The notes: generated by a model from the sequence alone, not told the origin. DNA of 64,000 bases from Hyparrhenia diplandra (GCA_015847255.1 JADLZK010001918.1:1984001-2048000); one strand, 5' to 3'. Positions 48,287-59,640 are shown, counted from the stretch's first letter. Numbers and translations are program-made.

Positions 48287-48291
48287 CTTCT

Positions 48292-48560
48292 CTGTCTTCG
48301 GCAAGTCACCATCCTATGACCACTTGCGTGTCTTTGGTCGTAAGTGTTACCCCAACCTTCTTTGCCACCATCGCCAACAAAACTTGCTCCTCGCCCTGTC
48401 TTGTGCTTTTTTTCTCGGTTATTCTTCACACCACAAGGGCTATCTTTGCCTTGATCAACGGACAAATCGCATAATCATTTCTTGCCCGTGGTCTTTGAAG
48501 AAACTTCCTTTCCCTTCTCTGGGAAAGCTCTTTCTCCCATACGGGCGGACTATGATTCTT
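48292..48560 (+). pseudogene. copia integrase, C-terminal part
   Basis: Directly after the solo LTR the frame resumes with FGKSPSYDHLRVFGRKCYPNL and FLGYSSHHKGYLCLD, the copia integrase C-terminal region (48,298-48,480). Confidence 0.85.
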
Positions 48561-49300
48561 GGAGTTCACTAACCCGGTGGTCGTTCCCTTTCCACCATCA
48601 CCCTATTCCTTGCCTGCGGGATCTCTTGATGCGGCGCCGCCATACGTCGGCTCTTGATGGTGCCGGGGGCCCCCTTGGTCTTTGCCTAGCCCCGCCCCAT
48701 CAAAGGCGGGCCCCCGGCGCCTCTCGGCGCCTCCAGCGCTCCCGGTGCCTCTCGGCCGCGCCGGGGCCTATCAACCCGGGTCTTCAAAGGCGTGCGGGCG
48801 TGCCTCCTGCGCGCCTCGGTCTTGCCGCCCGGCCCATCACGGGTCTCCGCCTCCCAGGCACGCCCCGTTGCCCTCGCCGCCCCCAGGCGGGGCCACGACA
48901 TCCACAAAGCTAGGCCGGACCTTTGGCGCCTCTCAAGATGGGCCCCATACCCACCCACGGCGTCTTCCTCCTCCCCCGGCGTCCGGCCTTGCTTCGCCTA
49001 TCACTCGCGCAGCTCCGGCGCCGGGGCGCCCGGCCGCGCCTATCCACTCCCATTGATGATTTGGACGGTCCCAGCGGCAGCCCCGCGCCTCCCGGCCCGC
49101 GTGGCGTCGCTCTCCCCGCCGCCGCCTCCGCACCACCTCCAACCACCGGCCGCCACGGCTACTTTTCCACCATCCGCGGCGACCACTTCGAGTGGTGTTG
49201 TGGATCAACCCCATCTCCAATCAGCATCCCATGGTCACCAGGGCTAAGCGAGGCATGCGCCGCCATCCCCTATCTCCCGCGCCCGCTATCCCCGATTCCT
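48561..49300 (+). pseudogene. copia linker between integrase and RT
   Basis: A GC-rich, Pro/Ala-coding linker, usual in copia polyproteins at this place. Several frames are open on both strands; none has a recognisable domain. Confidence 0.5.
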
Positions 49301-50820
49301 CGGATGTCTTCAAGGCCCTCCGATCCCAATTGGCGTGCCACAATGGAAGCTGAATATTCCGCTCTTCTGGCCAACCATACATGGGATCTCATACCTCGGC
49401 CACTTCGGTGCAATATGGTCACGGGGAAAGTGGGTTTTCAAACATAAGTTTAAAGGCGATGGGTCTCTTGAGCGCTACAAGGCTCGTTGGGTTCTTCGTG
49501 GCTTCACACAACGACCTGGTATTGACTTCTCTGAGACATTCATTCCCGTTGTCAAACCCGCTTTGTATGCCGCGATCTTGTCCCCGCTCTCTCACGCTCT
49601 GGCCTATTCATCGGCTGGATGTTAACAACGCCTTCCTGTAAGGAAATCTATCAGAAATAGTCTATTGTGCCCAGCCATCAGGCTCTGAGGACTCTGCTCA
49701 ACCAGATGATGTGTGCTGACTTAATCAATCTCTTTATGGTCTTAAGCAGGCCCCCTGTGCTTCGTACAACAGGTTTGCCTCTCACCTTCTGCAGCTGGGA
49801 TTTGTTGTGGCCAAGATGGACCCCTCTTTGTTCATTTATCATCACGGCGAGGATATGGCCTACCTTCTACTCTATGTTGACGATATTATCCTGACAGCTT
49901 CCTCTGATGCTCTCCTACGGCATCTTATTGCTGCCCTTCAGCAAGCATTCTCCATGAAGGACCTAGGTGACCTTCATTACTTTCTTGGCATGGAGGTTTA
50001 GCGCTCCAACAATGGTCTTTTTCTCTCTCAGCGACAGTACATGATTGAGATACTTGAGCGTGCCGGCATGGCCGCCTGCAATCCCTGCTCCACCCTTGTG
50101 GACCTGAACCCCAAGTTGTCCACCAATGGTGATCCTATGGCTGATCCTATGGACTTCAGAAGCCTTGCAGAGGCTCTCCACTATCGCACTTTTACCCGGC
50201 CGGATATTGCTTACGCAGTTCAATAAGTCTGTCTTCACATGCATAACCCAAGGGAACCTCACCTCACTGCTCTCAAGCGCATCCTGCGCTATGTCAGTGG
50301 CACCCTACATATGGGTTTACATGTGCGTCCTTTCTCTCGGGAAGACTTGGTTGTGTACTCTAACGCCGATTGGAATTTTGGCTGTAAACTCGCAAGTCTA
50401 CTTCGGGATATGCGATGTTCCCCGGGCGACAACTGTCTCTGGTCCTCCGCCGACGTGACCTTGTTTCTTGTTCGGTGCCAAGTCCCGAGTATCGGCGCCG
50501 CCAACGCCGTTGCCGAAGCCACTTGGTTACGCCAAATGTTGTCTGAGCTGCACAAGACAACCTTGGTGTATTGTGACAATGTCAGCGCCGTTTACATGTC
50601 CTCCAATCCCATTTAGCATCAACGCACCAAACATGTGGAGATTGACCTTCACTTTGTTTGGGAGCGCGTTGCGATTGGTGACGTTCGTGTCCTCCATGTC
50701 CCAACGACATCTCCGTTCGCCGACATCTTCACCAAGGGACTGCCTTCCTTGGTCTTCACCGAGTTTCGCTCCAATCTCAACGTTCATTCATCCGAAGCTT
50801 CGACTGCGGGGGTGTGTTAG
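49301..50820 (+). pseudogene. copia reverse transcriptase and RNase H (broken)
   Basis: RT begins SDPNWRATMEAEYSALL at about 49,320. Next, with shifts, are YKARWVLRGFTQRPGIDFSET, RSLYGLKQAP-like sequence, KMDPSLFIY and the catalytic LLLYVDDIILT (YVDD at 49,874-49,885), MKDLGDLHYFLGMEV. RNase H ends in YCDNVSAVYMSSNP, RTKHVEIDLHFV, ADIFTKGLP. The last stop (TAG, 50,818-50,820) lies inside the first six bases of the 3' LTR. The purine-rich tract GCGGGGGTG precedes the LTR. Confidence 0.9.
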
Positions 50821-51025
50821 CAATTAATATTGTCCTCTGTTATTGTGCCTGGCGCATAGGCACTTGCGTGCTGCGCATAGGCACTTGTGTGCTTTAGTGT
50901 GTATTCACACCTTAATCCCTTAGACTACCTAGAGCTTTCACACCTTGACCCTTTGGTCTTCTTCCTCTCTATATATGTAACCACTCCTATAATCCCGAGT
51001 TCCATGAGAAATACATCTTCTTTCA
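50815..51025 (+). repeat. 3' LTR of the copia element
   Basis: 211 bp, TGTTAGC to TTTCA, followed by CTAGG. See the whole-element entry for divergence. Confidence 0.93.
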
Positions 51026-51305
51026 CTAGGGTTTATGGAAACAATACCCGGAGATCCTTGCCTAGTTGCCTATATAACCAAATCTTTTATATCTATCCAG
51101 CCGGCGCACAGGCCCACGGGCCAATACATAAGCCGTGCTAACATATACTAATGCTATCAAGTTGGACTAGTTAATGCCACCACATGAATAAACCGGCTTG
51201 GTCAGGTGGGCAGGCCAGTCCCCAAGATGATGTGGCAGGAGCTGCAGGACCGGCATTGGTTGTGTGAAGGCAACTCTTAAGGCCCGCTTACATTATTTGA
51301 TTTTA

Positions 51306-51340
51306 CTAGTCCATGCCCCGTGCGTTGCCACGGGCAATAC
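51306..51340 (-). repeat. Helitron 3' terminus, minus strand
   Basis: On the minus strand the sequence reads GCCCGTGGCAACGCACGGGGC, shortened here to its key parts: stem CCCGTG with CACGGG around GCAACG, then ATGGACTAG next to T (51,305). It is the same design as at 4,548-4,577. The element must extend to the right. Its 5' end was not found. Confidence 0.8.
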
Positions 51341-51992
51341 AAATCGTAGATAGGCATCCTAGTCGTAGTAGCAAGTAACCAATTTAGTAGACAAGGTAAA
51401 TTGCAGTTGATTATATATGCAGTCAGTGGCATATATGCAATACATCTAATTTATTTCATGAAGCACACAAGGTATCTCATATTCACTCCTATTACAAAGT
51501 GGAGATCTCATGGGGAATTGGGGACTCATTCATTTGTTTATAAAAAGGGTGTATCATTGCTATGGAGTCTTTATGTAGAGTGTTGCGGCTTCATTTTGGA
51601 TGCGCTTCGTATTGGTCCCTTTTTCACTGTTTATGTTCGGGCTTCATATTCCGCACATTTTGATGATCACGTATTGCCTACCTTTGCTTAGTAGGTGTCA
51701 TATTTGCATATCGTGCCCTATCTCTTTGCATTCTTTGTTTTGATTTGCTCTTTCATTAATCTTTTGTCTTTGATCTGCTGACACACTAGCATTGTTTTCC
51801 TCATGAGCAATATTTTCGCTGTTTCTTGCAATCTCCATCTCTAAAAGTTGAAGGACCCTAAGTCAAATTCATTAATGATTACATAATAAAAATTAGTTAC
51901 AAAATCAATAAGTAATTATGCATACTACCTAGCAATTGATCGTGTTCAACTCCAATGTTAATAGCTGCAACTTTCTTTCATTGGTAATTGAA
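51341..51992. other. Probable Helitron interior, no gene seen
   Basis: AT-rich DNA without recognisable coding. It adjoins the minus-strand Helitron terminus. Confidence 0.35.
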
Positions 51993-54130
51993 AGGATCTT
52001 GATGTCGCCTCGGGAGGGAGGGAAGGAGGAGGGGGTTGAATAGGAAAATTTAAAAGATGCAAAAACTAATTTCCACTATTTGCATAGAAACTGGTCCCAC
52101 CGGTTTCCCATAGGCAATCCCTCAACGAGTTCTAGCACAAACCAAACTTCGTGTGTGCACCTTTCACATATGTTTCTAAGTGTATCAATGCATATCCTGC
52201 ACACAAAACAAGTACAACACAGTAGATCGAAGTGGAAGCACAAGAAAAATGCTAGAACTGCGAGAAAGAATGCAAACCAAGACGCAATGAATTGTTTTAC
52301 CAAAGTTCAGATTCACTTTTCATGTTAGTGAATCCTACCTCTCTATTGAGGAAGCTTATGCAAGTACACAAGGTCAAGCTATATCCCCGATTCCACTAAT
52401 ATACATCTTTCCTTGCGGAGGCGAGGTGGAACCTTCACAAACGATCCCGTGGCACACCACAACCTCGTAGCTTACCGGGCAACGCGTAGCCGTCTAGGAG
52501 GACCAACCTCCAAGAGTAACAAATGCTTCAGAGTTGCTTGACTCAACCACAAATGCTTAAGGATGGGATTGCTCACCAGTGCTCAACACAAGGCACTTTT
52601 TCAAACCAACTCAAAGGATTAAACTTAAGAACACAAATCTCACAAAGAGAGGTTGGGAGAGCTCAGCTCAACTCGTTAATGGTGTCAAAGTCTAGTAGAA
52701 CCAGCAGCCCCTTTAAGAGGAAACCAAGCGTATAAATACCCAATTCTAAAAAACTAGCCGTTTTTCTGTCAGACCAGTTTGTCAAACGATCAGACCAGTT
52801 TGCAAACACAAAATACTGTTAGACACTCCAGTGCCATAGACCAGTCAGACTGGTTCCTAAAACTGGTTAGATCAGTTTTGGCCAAGGAACCCCACTAGGT
52901 TAGAAACACTCACGGTTCATTTCATGGGTTAACTTGAGCACTTTTAGTGTTGTCATTCAACCAATGTTGCATCCCTCTTAATAGTACGGCATACCTATAC
53001 TCAAGATAAATAAATGAATCGTGATTCAACTACTTGAGCTCTTAACATATCCATCTTGAGCTAGTGACTTTGAATCTTCCATAGCATATGATTACAAGCA
53101 CACTCTTTGATCCATAAGTCACTTCACTTAAACGATTTGATGCTTTCTAATATGAGACTCTTCATGTCTAAATACCTCGATGTTAATCAATTATTACTTT
53201 CTTCACCCTAGCAAAGTTCTTTGGCTACAAGACTCACTTATCCTTCTCCTTTCTTATTACCTCGAAACAAAACCTTAGATTAACCCCTTCATCCTTCGTC
53301 ACTTCAAATCTCACAATATCATTGCATCACTATGAATTCCTAAATGAAACCATATCTTCAGATCTTGATCTACACTAGTGTGATATTGTCCCATGACTAG
53401 TCCATAGACTATCCAATGCATGAGACGAATAATAAAACCAATAGATCAACTTTGAATTTGTCATTCCAATTCTTGAAGACAAGCCTTCTAAAATAATTAG
53501 AGATCGCACTTCATGCATAGAACCATGTCTCCAACATAAACACCAATGACTTATCTTTTTCAATATTTTTTTTACCATGGGATCACATACACTTGCTTGC
53601 TTGATTTAATGAATAATCATATTTCTCATGAGCACATTGATCATAAAATAAATCATGAGAATAAATCCTTGCTAATATCTCAAACAAACAAGTTAGTCCT
53701 TCAATCGTTTTGTCATTCGATTCACCAAAACTCATTTAAGTAAATCAAATAAAAGCTTTTGAATCATCAGATATATCAAGAGGCCCCTTAATACATGCTT
53801 TGAATTGGATTTTTCAAGAATTCGCCTCACATGCCAAATGCACATATACAGGAAGAACATAGGAGCTCCCCTATATCTCAGCATCCATGGAGTACATGTG
53901 CGATAGTAAAACTATTACACCATAATGCATATGGCATGCATATCACAAAACAAGATAAAAGGAGAATGTGTGCTGTCCGGGGCCAAACTGGTCAGATCAG
54001 TTTGGAAAACTGGTCAGACTGGTTCCCCAATCAGCACACAGTTCGAGCTACGGGAATTTCTGATGGTTCTACCGGAAATTTCCGTCGCATGAACCGGAAA
54101 TTTCTGTCAGGACCCGGAAATTTCTGATAG
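51993..54130 (+). mobile_element. LTR remnant, SIRE-like
   Basis: It begins TGAAAGGATCTTGATGTCGC with a GGGAGGG...TTGAATAGG stretch, the same design as the solo LTR at 45,861. The interior has clusters of ACTGGT/CAGACC words (52,770-52,890 and 53,985-54,030) and GGAAATTTC repeats (54,050-54,125). No matching right end was found. Confidence 0.5.
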
Positions 54131-54950
54131 TTCTCTTTTGCTAGAAATCCTAACATTAGTGTCAGCGAAGCTATGTCGGCCGAGGATCTAGATACTTTAT
54201 TTCCGCTGCCCCTCTCACAAGAGGCATTTGAAGAACTTGAACTACTCGGTGAATTCTTGCAGTCAGACTTTTTGATGAAGAGAGTAGAGATACCTGGATA
54301 TATCAATGGGGCAATGCAACATATTCTTCGAGCAAAGTATACAAGCTAGCCTTTCAATACCTGCCAGAGCACCCAGTCTTCTCCTGGCTATGGAAATCTA
54401 AATGCATCCCGCGAGTTAAGTTTTTGCCTGGCTGGTTTTAGTGGACAGATTGAACACTAAAACAATGCTCCGGAGAAGGAATCTGTATGCAGAAAATGAT
54501 GCGTACTGCATCTTATGTAACGGCAGGATTGATGAGGACCTGGATCACTGACTGCCCATTCTCTAAGAGCTGCTGGGACAAGATTGGTATGCAATGGGAC
54601 ACAGGACTCAGTTTATACCCGAGGCTGGCACACGCGAGACAACAGCACAACATTCCTTTCTTTATGGAGATAGTGGTCATTGCTTCCTGGGAAATATGGA
54701 AGTTTAGAAATGATAGTGTTCAACAATGGTCCAGTCCACATTGACATTTGGTTCAGAAATTTCAAAACCAATGTCTCCTTCAGTCCCTTCGTTTCAAGGA
54801 TGATCTTAGATCAGCCTTTTGTTGTTGGCTAGATGCTTACAGTTAATTTCCTATTATAAGTTTGTACTCTCTTGTACTCTTTTTTACAAAAATTATAAAA
54901 ATGAAGTGCTGTGGGGTTTCCCCCACAGTTTTTTTCCTTCAAAAACAATA
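54131..54950 (+). mobile_element. LINE 3' end (5'-truncated)
   Basis: Reading across frames gives LFPLPLSQEAFEEL and TWIYQWGNATYSSSKVYK, then the zinc-binding RVT region (FSWLWKSKCIPRVKFL..., ..YCILC..., DHLFF-like part), with stops near 54,440 and 54,550. The 3' untranslated part holds the hairpin CTGTGGGG-TTTC-CCCCACAG (54,909-54,928), followed by a T-rich and a short A-rich end. It belongs to plant L1-type LINEs and is not mobile. Confidence 0.75.
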
Positions 54951-55271
54951 TATTTTGTGCGTTGTACCAACTTTTCATCATGTCTTTCTCCTTGCTTCCC
55001 TCTTCACCCTTTGCTCTCAGATATGATCTCTCTCTTATCCCAATAAGCTGAAATGCTGACGAATGGGTGATGATGGCTTCCCATTTGATGTTGAGGAAGA
55101 CAAGTTACCATTGCTCAGCCCCAAACCAGTCGACCGGTTTGCCTCTGAACAGTAGGCTCACCTGCTCCAAATCGCTGCTGCTATTGCTCCTGCTGATCAC
55201 CCTGCTGCTCCTGCACAGCTTGATCATGATCAGGAGAAGGGGGCTCTAATTTTCTTGGGTAGTTATGCTAT

Positions 55272-55856
55272 CAGGTTCTGCTGGTTTCTCTCATATACTG
55301 TAGATCTCATTTCTTTTCACTTTTTGGGTGGTTAATTTAGCTGTTAAGTACAATTAGTGTCTTCTGTACGCTTGGATAAATTCGTTTGCTCTCTGTCTGT
55401 TGTTTACGCTCATACTTTTTCTTGCAATATCAGGTGTATACACACATGAGTTCCTTTTCTGCGAGAAAGTGAAGGAAAAGCTGGAGCATGATGCTTACTC
55501 GGAGTTTTTGAGATGTTTACACATCTACAGCCAAGAGATTATCACAAAAGTGAATTGAAGAACTTGGTTGGTTTCTTATTGATTCACTCATTCATTCAAA
55601 CGCTTAATACATGATTTTTTTTTATCCTTACCAAAAGCTGAATCACAAATAAATTGCATTGATTTGCAGGTGAATGATATACTCCTGCATTATCCAGATC
55701 TTATGGAAGAGCTTAATGAATTCTTGGAGCATTGTGAAAATATAGGTAATTTATTGCGCATTAACAGATATGGATTATCATCTTGTAATATGAATGAATT
55801 CTAAAAGTTTGTCTCTTTCACAAACGGATTTCTTGCTGGAGTCTTTAATAAACTGT
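55272..55856 (+). repeat. Tandem duplication, unit 1 (SIN3 PAH exons and introns)
   Basis: 585 bp starting CAGGTTCTGCTGGTTTCTC; unit 2 (55,857-56,458) starts with the same word and is about 600 bp. Both cover intron, exon, intron, exon, intron. By eye the exons are about 93-95 percent identical. Confidence 0.92.
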
Positions 55857-56458
55857 CAGGTTCTGCTGGTTTCTCTCATATACTGTAGCTCTTGTTTCTT
55901 TTCACTTTTTTGGTTACCTAGTATGTGGTCAAATTTAGCTGTTAAGTACAATTAGTGTCTTTGGTACGTTTGGATAAATTCCGTTTGCTCGCTGCCTGTT
56001 GTTTACGCCCATATTTTGTCTTGCAATATCAGGTGTATACACACAGGAGTTCCTTTTCTGCGAGAAAGTGAAGGAAAAGCTGGAGCATGATGCTTACCAG
56101 GACTTTTTGAAATGTTTACACATCTACAGCCAAGAGATTATCACAATAAGTGAACTGAAGAACTTGGTTGGTTTCTTATTTATTCGTTCATTCATTCAAA
56201 CGCTTAATACATGATTTTTTATCCTTACTTACAAAAGGTGAATCATTAATAAATTGCATTGATTTGCAGGTGAATGATATACTCCTGCATTATCCAGGTC
56301 TTATGGAAGGGTTTAATGAATTCTTGGAGCGTTGTGAAAATATAGGCAAGTTATTACACATTTAATAGATATAGATGATCCTCTTGTAATATGAATGAAT
56401 TCTAAAAGTTTTTGTCCCTTTCACAGGCCGGATTTCTTGCTGGAGTCGTCAATAAAAG
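55857..56458 (+). repeat. Tandem duplication, unit 2
   Basis: Second copy. Its exon ATATAG|GCAAGT border matches the GC-AG intron type, where unit 1 has ATAG|GTAATT. Confidence 0.92.
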
Positions 56459-56805
56459 TATGTGGCTACTTGCCTGAAAACTTTGTATAACAATTTTGTA
56501 ATTCTTGCAAAATATCACGTTAACATTGATTAACTACTATGAAGGGCCAACTGCCAAGGACTGTACAAATCGAGGAGAAAGAAAAGGATAGAGGGACAGG
56601 GATGAAAGGGATAGAGATCGGGAAAAGGAAAGAAAAAAAGCGAGAAAGACTTGATAAGGATCAAGGTTCAACTCAAATGAAGGTGCTAGCCACAAACCGT
56701 CTATGTTCTCGGGCAAAGAGAAGTACAACCTTTTCAATATCAGAGCTTGATGTCTCAAACTGTCAGCAATGCACTCCCAGTTATCGGTTTCTACCTAATA
56801 ACTGA

Positions 56806-57156
56806 TTCATATCTTTAGTTCTTTGTGTACTGTGTTTCATATAACATTTGGTTCAATCGTGTTTCAGTTTCCCATGCCCCTTTTAATATTTTTTCTTGAA
56901 CCTGGGTTTGGTGATTGGAAGATGGCCTTAGGTGTAATAGGACTCCCAGTTACTGCATGGGTGCACGCGATCGTGGATACTGCAAGCAACTTGTAGTTGT
57001 AGTAGTGCTCTAATTTGGGGTTGATGCCGAGTGTCCTATGGAAATCTCTTGTTTACCACCTTCTCAATAACAAACGTGATGTATGGAGCAAACCCACAAA
57101 GCTTACATGGGTTTTCCGATAAATGCTTGATCTCTTTCCACAGAAAATCAGCCACA
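56806..57156. other. Intergenic DNA after the SIN3 fragment
   Basis: No coding signal or repeat boundary was seen. Confidence 0.4.
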
Positions 57157-57437
57157 CAAAAGTTTACCCCCGGTGGCACTGCCTCATGCTAGCAAGCAAG
57201 TCCTTAGCATAAAGAGAAATGTAGGGTTTCCTCCCTAGGTGTGAGTCATTCTGAAAATATGGTTCATGCAGGTATAATATTGTGTACAGCCCCTTTACTT
57301 TGCCATAGGTTCCCTGTTCTGTCCTAGGATACATGAACTTCATCTCATGAGCTAGCAAGGAACCATCTCCCCTATGGAGGCAAGGATGAGTAAGATCGAT
57401 ATTACCAAAACCGAATCTCCTAGCAAAGTCAGAAAAT
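57157..57437 (-). pseudogene. Fragment of a retrotransposon ORF (ATHILA-ORF1-like pattern)
   Basis: On the minus strand an open stretch reads ITFSDFARRFGFGNIDL, then EMKFMYPR, YGKVKGLYTILYLHEPYF and a LLASM end. That order (FGF, EMxFMYP, GLxxxYxxLN, LLxxM) resembles plant retroelement ORF1 or gag-like proteins seen in grasses. No LTR was found around it. Confidence is low. Confidence 0.35.
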
Positions 57438-57553
57438 GTGATGTGATACCAAGATCACCCCTTCATCCGGTGCCACATGGATTGTCGGTATACTAGAATA
57501 TGATACTAGAGAAATTCGATAATAGTAAAATAGATGTAATGGTATCACATCTA

Positions 57554-57813
57554 CTCCCTCTGTTCCAAAATATAAGTCATTCCAAGACTTTTTGAGAGTC
57601 AAACCATTTTAAGTTTGACCAAAATTATAGAGATGATTACAAATATTCATGACACTGAATAGATTTACTATGAAAATATATATAATAAAAAATCTAATGG
57701 TATTTATTTGGTATCATAAATGTTGGTACTTTATTGTATAAAGTTAGTTAAACTTTTGAGATGCTTTAACTTTCAAAGAATCTTGAATGACTTATATTTT
57801 AGAACGGAGGGAG
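57554..57813. mobile_element. Stowaway-type MITE (Tc1/mariner)
   Basis: Inverted repeats CTCCCTCTGTTCCAAAATAT and its complement end (one mismatch in CTCCCTCYGTTCY), 260 bp, flanked by TA on both sides. AT-rich interior without ORF. Confidence 0.95.
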
Positions 57814-58186
57814 TATTTTACTTCATTACTTGCTGTCGGTATACAGACTAGTACTAGAATATGACCCTAGATAAATTTGACGTAAAAGTTTGGCCTTATG
57901 GATTTTCTGTCACTGCTGCCATGTGGGATATCTGTCTCTGTGCAAACTGAGTCCTCTTTGTGACAAGAATATGCAGTGTGTGTATAGGCATGTCACCATG
58001 CGATGAATGTAAAGGAAAAATGGCCGTGTCCCACGGGCCACTGCTCGCTAAAGAAGGATCCTGTGTCCAATCTCAAATTTGGAGTTATTGAAAACAAAGG
58101 GAGTTGCTATAACTCAGTCGTCTGAAAAAAAAACATGTGATTTCAGACGATTTCAGCCGACGGTCCGATCTGCATCCAACGTCCAG
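57814..58186. other. Intergenic DNA right of the Stowaway MITE
   Basis: No coding signal. CTGTCGGTATACxxACTAG near 57,831 echoes a stretch at 57,481 left of the MITE, so the MITE sits inside a small older duplication. Confidence 0.35.
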
Positions 58187-58322
58187 CCTATCTGCGCCTG
58201 CACCTACTTCTGTCACTTCTGTCACCAGTCAATCCAGCCAGCCACTTACCGGGTCCTATCTGCGCCTGCGCCTACTTCTATCACTTCTGTCACCGGTCAA
58301 TCCAGCCAGCCACTTACCGGGT
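58187..58322 (+). repeat. 68-bp tandem repeat, two units
   Basis: CCTATCTGCGCCTGCxCCTAC... at 58,187-58,254 and 58,255-58,322 with three or four differences. Each unit ends CACTTACCGGGT. A further echo of CCGGGTCCGCCCAGA occurs at 58,317 and 58,363. Confidence 0.9.
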
Positions 58323-58951
58323 CCGCCCAGACCTTAACGGGTGCATGAACCGAAACCCCTACCGGGTCCGCCCAGATCTTAACAGCACATGAACCGAAAC
58401 CCGCTACTAGAAGTTGCTGCTGATTGGGCCAAAAGCAAACCACCCGCTACTAGAAGTCCTTCCACCAGTTGCATAATCAATATTGTTCTATTTATATTAG
58501 ACAGTACAAAAAGAATTGCACGTTTCAATATACATACACATACGCACAAACTTATTTCATACCACCAGAGAAAGGAATGCATGGCAAAACAGAGGATATC
58601 CCAGTGCTAGCTCCTCGGTACGTATACACACTAACACACCATACTGATAATAGTGTGGCTCTGCTCTTGTTTGCCATCCTACAGAAGAACGGTTCTCACC
58701 ACCTTCCTGTCTACACCAAAGAACTGCATCACGGGAAAGATCATTAGTTAGCACACAACATCCACTTCTCACATCACGCTGCAAACTAACCTACAGCAAG
58801 CAGTTTCAGTAGACAGTAGGTACAGTTAGTGTATCCACAAATCCTCAGGGAAAAATAAAACTGTGTCTATGAATCAAAGCAACTGGCATATCATGGAGAA
58901 CTACTGAAGTGATTCTTGACTGCAGTATAAGCCCTGAACATCTGTGCTTAC
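58323..58951. other. Intergenic DNA or 3' side of the E1-alpha fragment
   Basis: No conserved coding. It has two CCGCTACTAGAAGT copies (58,400 and 58,444). The minus-strand frame at 58,557-58,784 is not recognised. Confidence 0.35.
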
Positions 58952-59165
58952 CTCCAAACTGCAGTCATTAATATAAACATTTGTGAAGAGCTCAGATGGA
59001 TCAGGCATTGGAGTCTCCTGCGCATAGAAAAACTCGATGAACTCATAAGCTTAACTAGTCTGAATAAACTACAGACATACATATTAACTGAGACTCGGGC
59101 ATTGGAGTCTCCTTCGCTTTAGCAATGGCAGTATCAACTTGCTTCCTTATCTCCTTTTCCATGTC
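58952..59165 (-). pseudogene. Pyruvate dehydrogenase E1-alpha fragment, two exons
   Basis: Exon A (59,165-59,089) follows a TTTTGTACTAG acceptor and reads DMEKEIRKQVDTAIAKAKE then TPMPESQ. Exon B (59,017-58,952) follows TGCGCAG and reads ETPMPDPSELFTNVYINDC with donor GAG|GTAAGC. This matches the C-terminal end of the E1-alpha subunit of the mitochondrial pyruvate dehydrogenase complex (thiamine diphosphate-dependent decarboxylation of pyruvate). The catalytic part and the last exon are missing. The codons around the exon junction are duplicated on both sides of the intron. Confidence 0.72.
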
Positions 59166-59504
59166 CTAGTACAAAAAGAATGTTTCTCCAAGTCTAGACC
59201 ATTTTTAGAATTCGGTTTTAATCCACAATTTAAAAAGGAAAACACTTTAGGGATTGAATGTAGATGATGTGATCATAATGACAGAAATGGAAGTATAGAT
59301 TATTGTTAAATTGATCCGATGTCCAAATCAACATGGGAGTACAAATAAATTATTTTAGAAGAAGGGTATGCACAACCCAAGTTAATAGTAATTGATACCC
59401 TACAATTGGAGATCCGAGTGAGCTACAGTAAATAACATGGGGAAATGACAGTTGCTTCGAGAAATGGGTCTCAAAATAACAGTGAGATCTGAATCTGATG
59501 CGAA

Positions 59505-59640
59505 CCTGAGCTGCCCTCAGGACATCCTCAAAGGCACCATCCTTTAGCTTCTCATGCTCAGCCCTTTTCTAAAAGGCTTCTCATGCTCAGCCTTTTTAAA
59601 AAAAAAAAAAAGCTTCTCATGCTCAGCCTCCGGGATGCCA
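59505..59640 (-). pseudogene. Unidentified exon-like stretch with a triple 17-mer
   Basis: On the minus strand EHEKLKDGAFEDVLRAAQ is followed by CAG|GTTCGC, a plausible donor. Upstream, GGCTGAGCATGAGAAGC occurs three times (59,612-59,628, 59,576-59,592, 59,547-59,563) separated by T- and A-rich spacers. I do not recognise the protein. Confidence 0.35.

Larger units (their letters stand above)
43174..51025 (+). mobile_element. Ty1/copia LTR retrotransposon, complete but degenerate
   Basis: LTRs 43,174-43,385 and 50,815-51,025, target duplication CTAGG on both sides (43,169-43,173 and 51,026-51,030), and gag-protease-integrase-RT-RNase H order as in copia. Total 7.85 kb including a solo LTR inserted in integrase. 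By eye the LTRs differ at 9 substitutions and 1 indel in about 211 bp. With 1.3e-8 substitutions per site per year that would be about 1.6-1.7 million years. Confidence 0.95.
55272..56805 (+). pseudogene. SIN3-like co-repressor fragment with duplicated PAH exons
   Basis: Plant SIN3 proteins scaffold histone deacetylase complexes through paired amphipathic helix (PAH) domains. Here GVYTxEFLFCEKVKEKLEHDAY, LHIYSQEIIT and VNDILLHYP are PAH exons, present twice: 55,435-55,746 and 56,033-56,345. Unit 2 is open across the two exons; unit 1 has a 1-bp loss in ATCACA-AAAG. The next exon (about 56,540-56,805) has a charged EEKEKDRG run and SELDVSNCQQCTPSYRFLPNN, the conserved start of the SIN3 histone deacetylase-interacting region, and stops there. 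The rest of the gene is absent. Confidence 0.82.

Noticed and set aside
48482..49247. Proline/alanine-rich ORFs on both strands between integrase and RT
   Set aside because: This is the copia linker region; no independent gene is supported.
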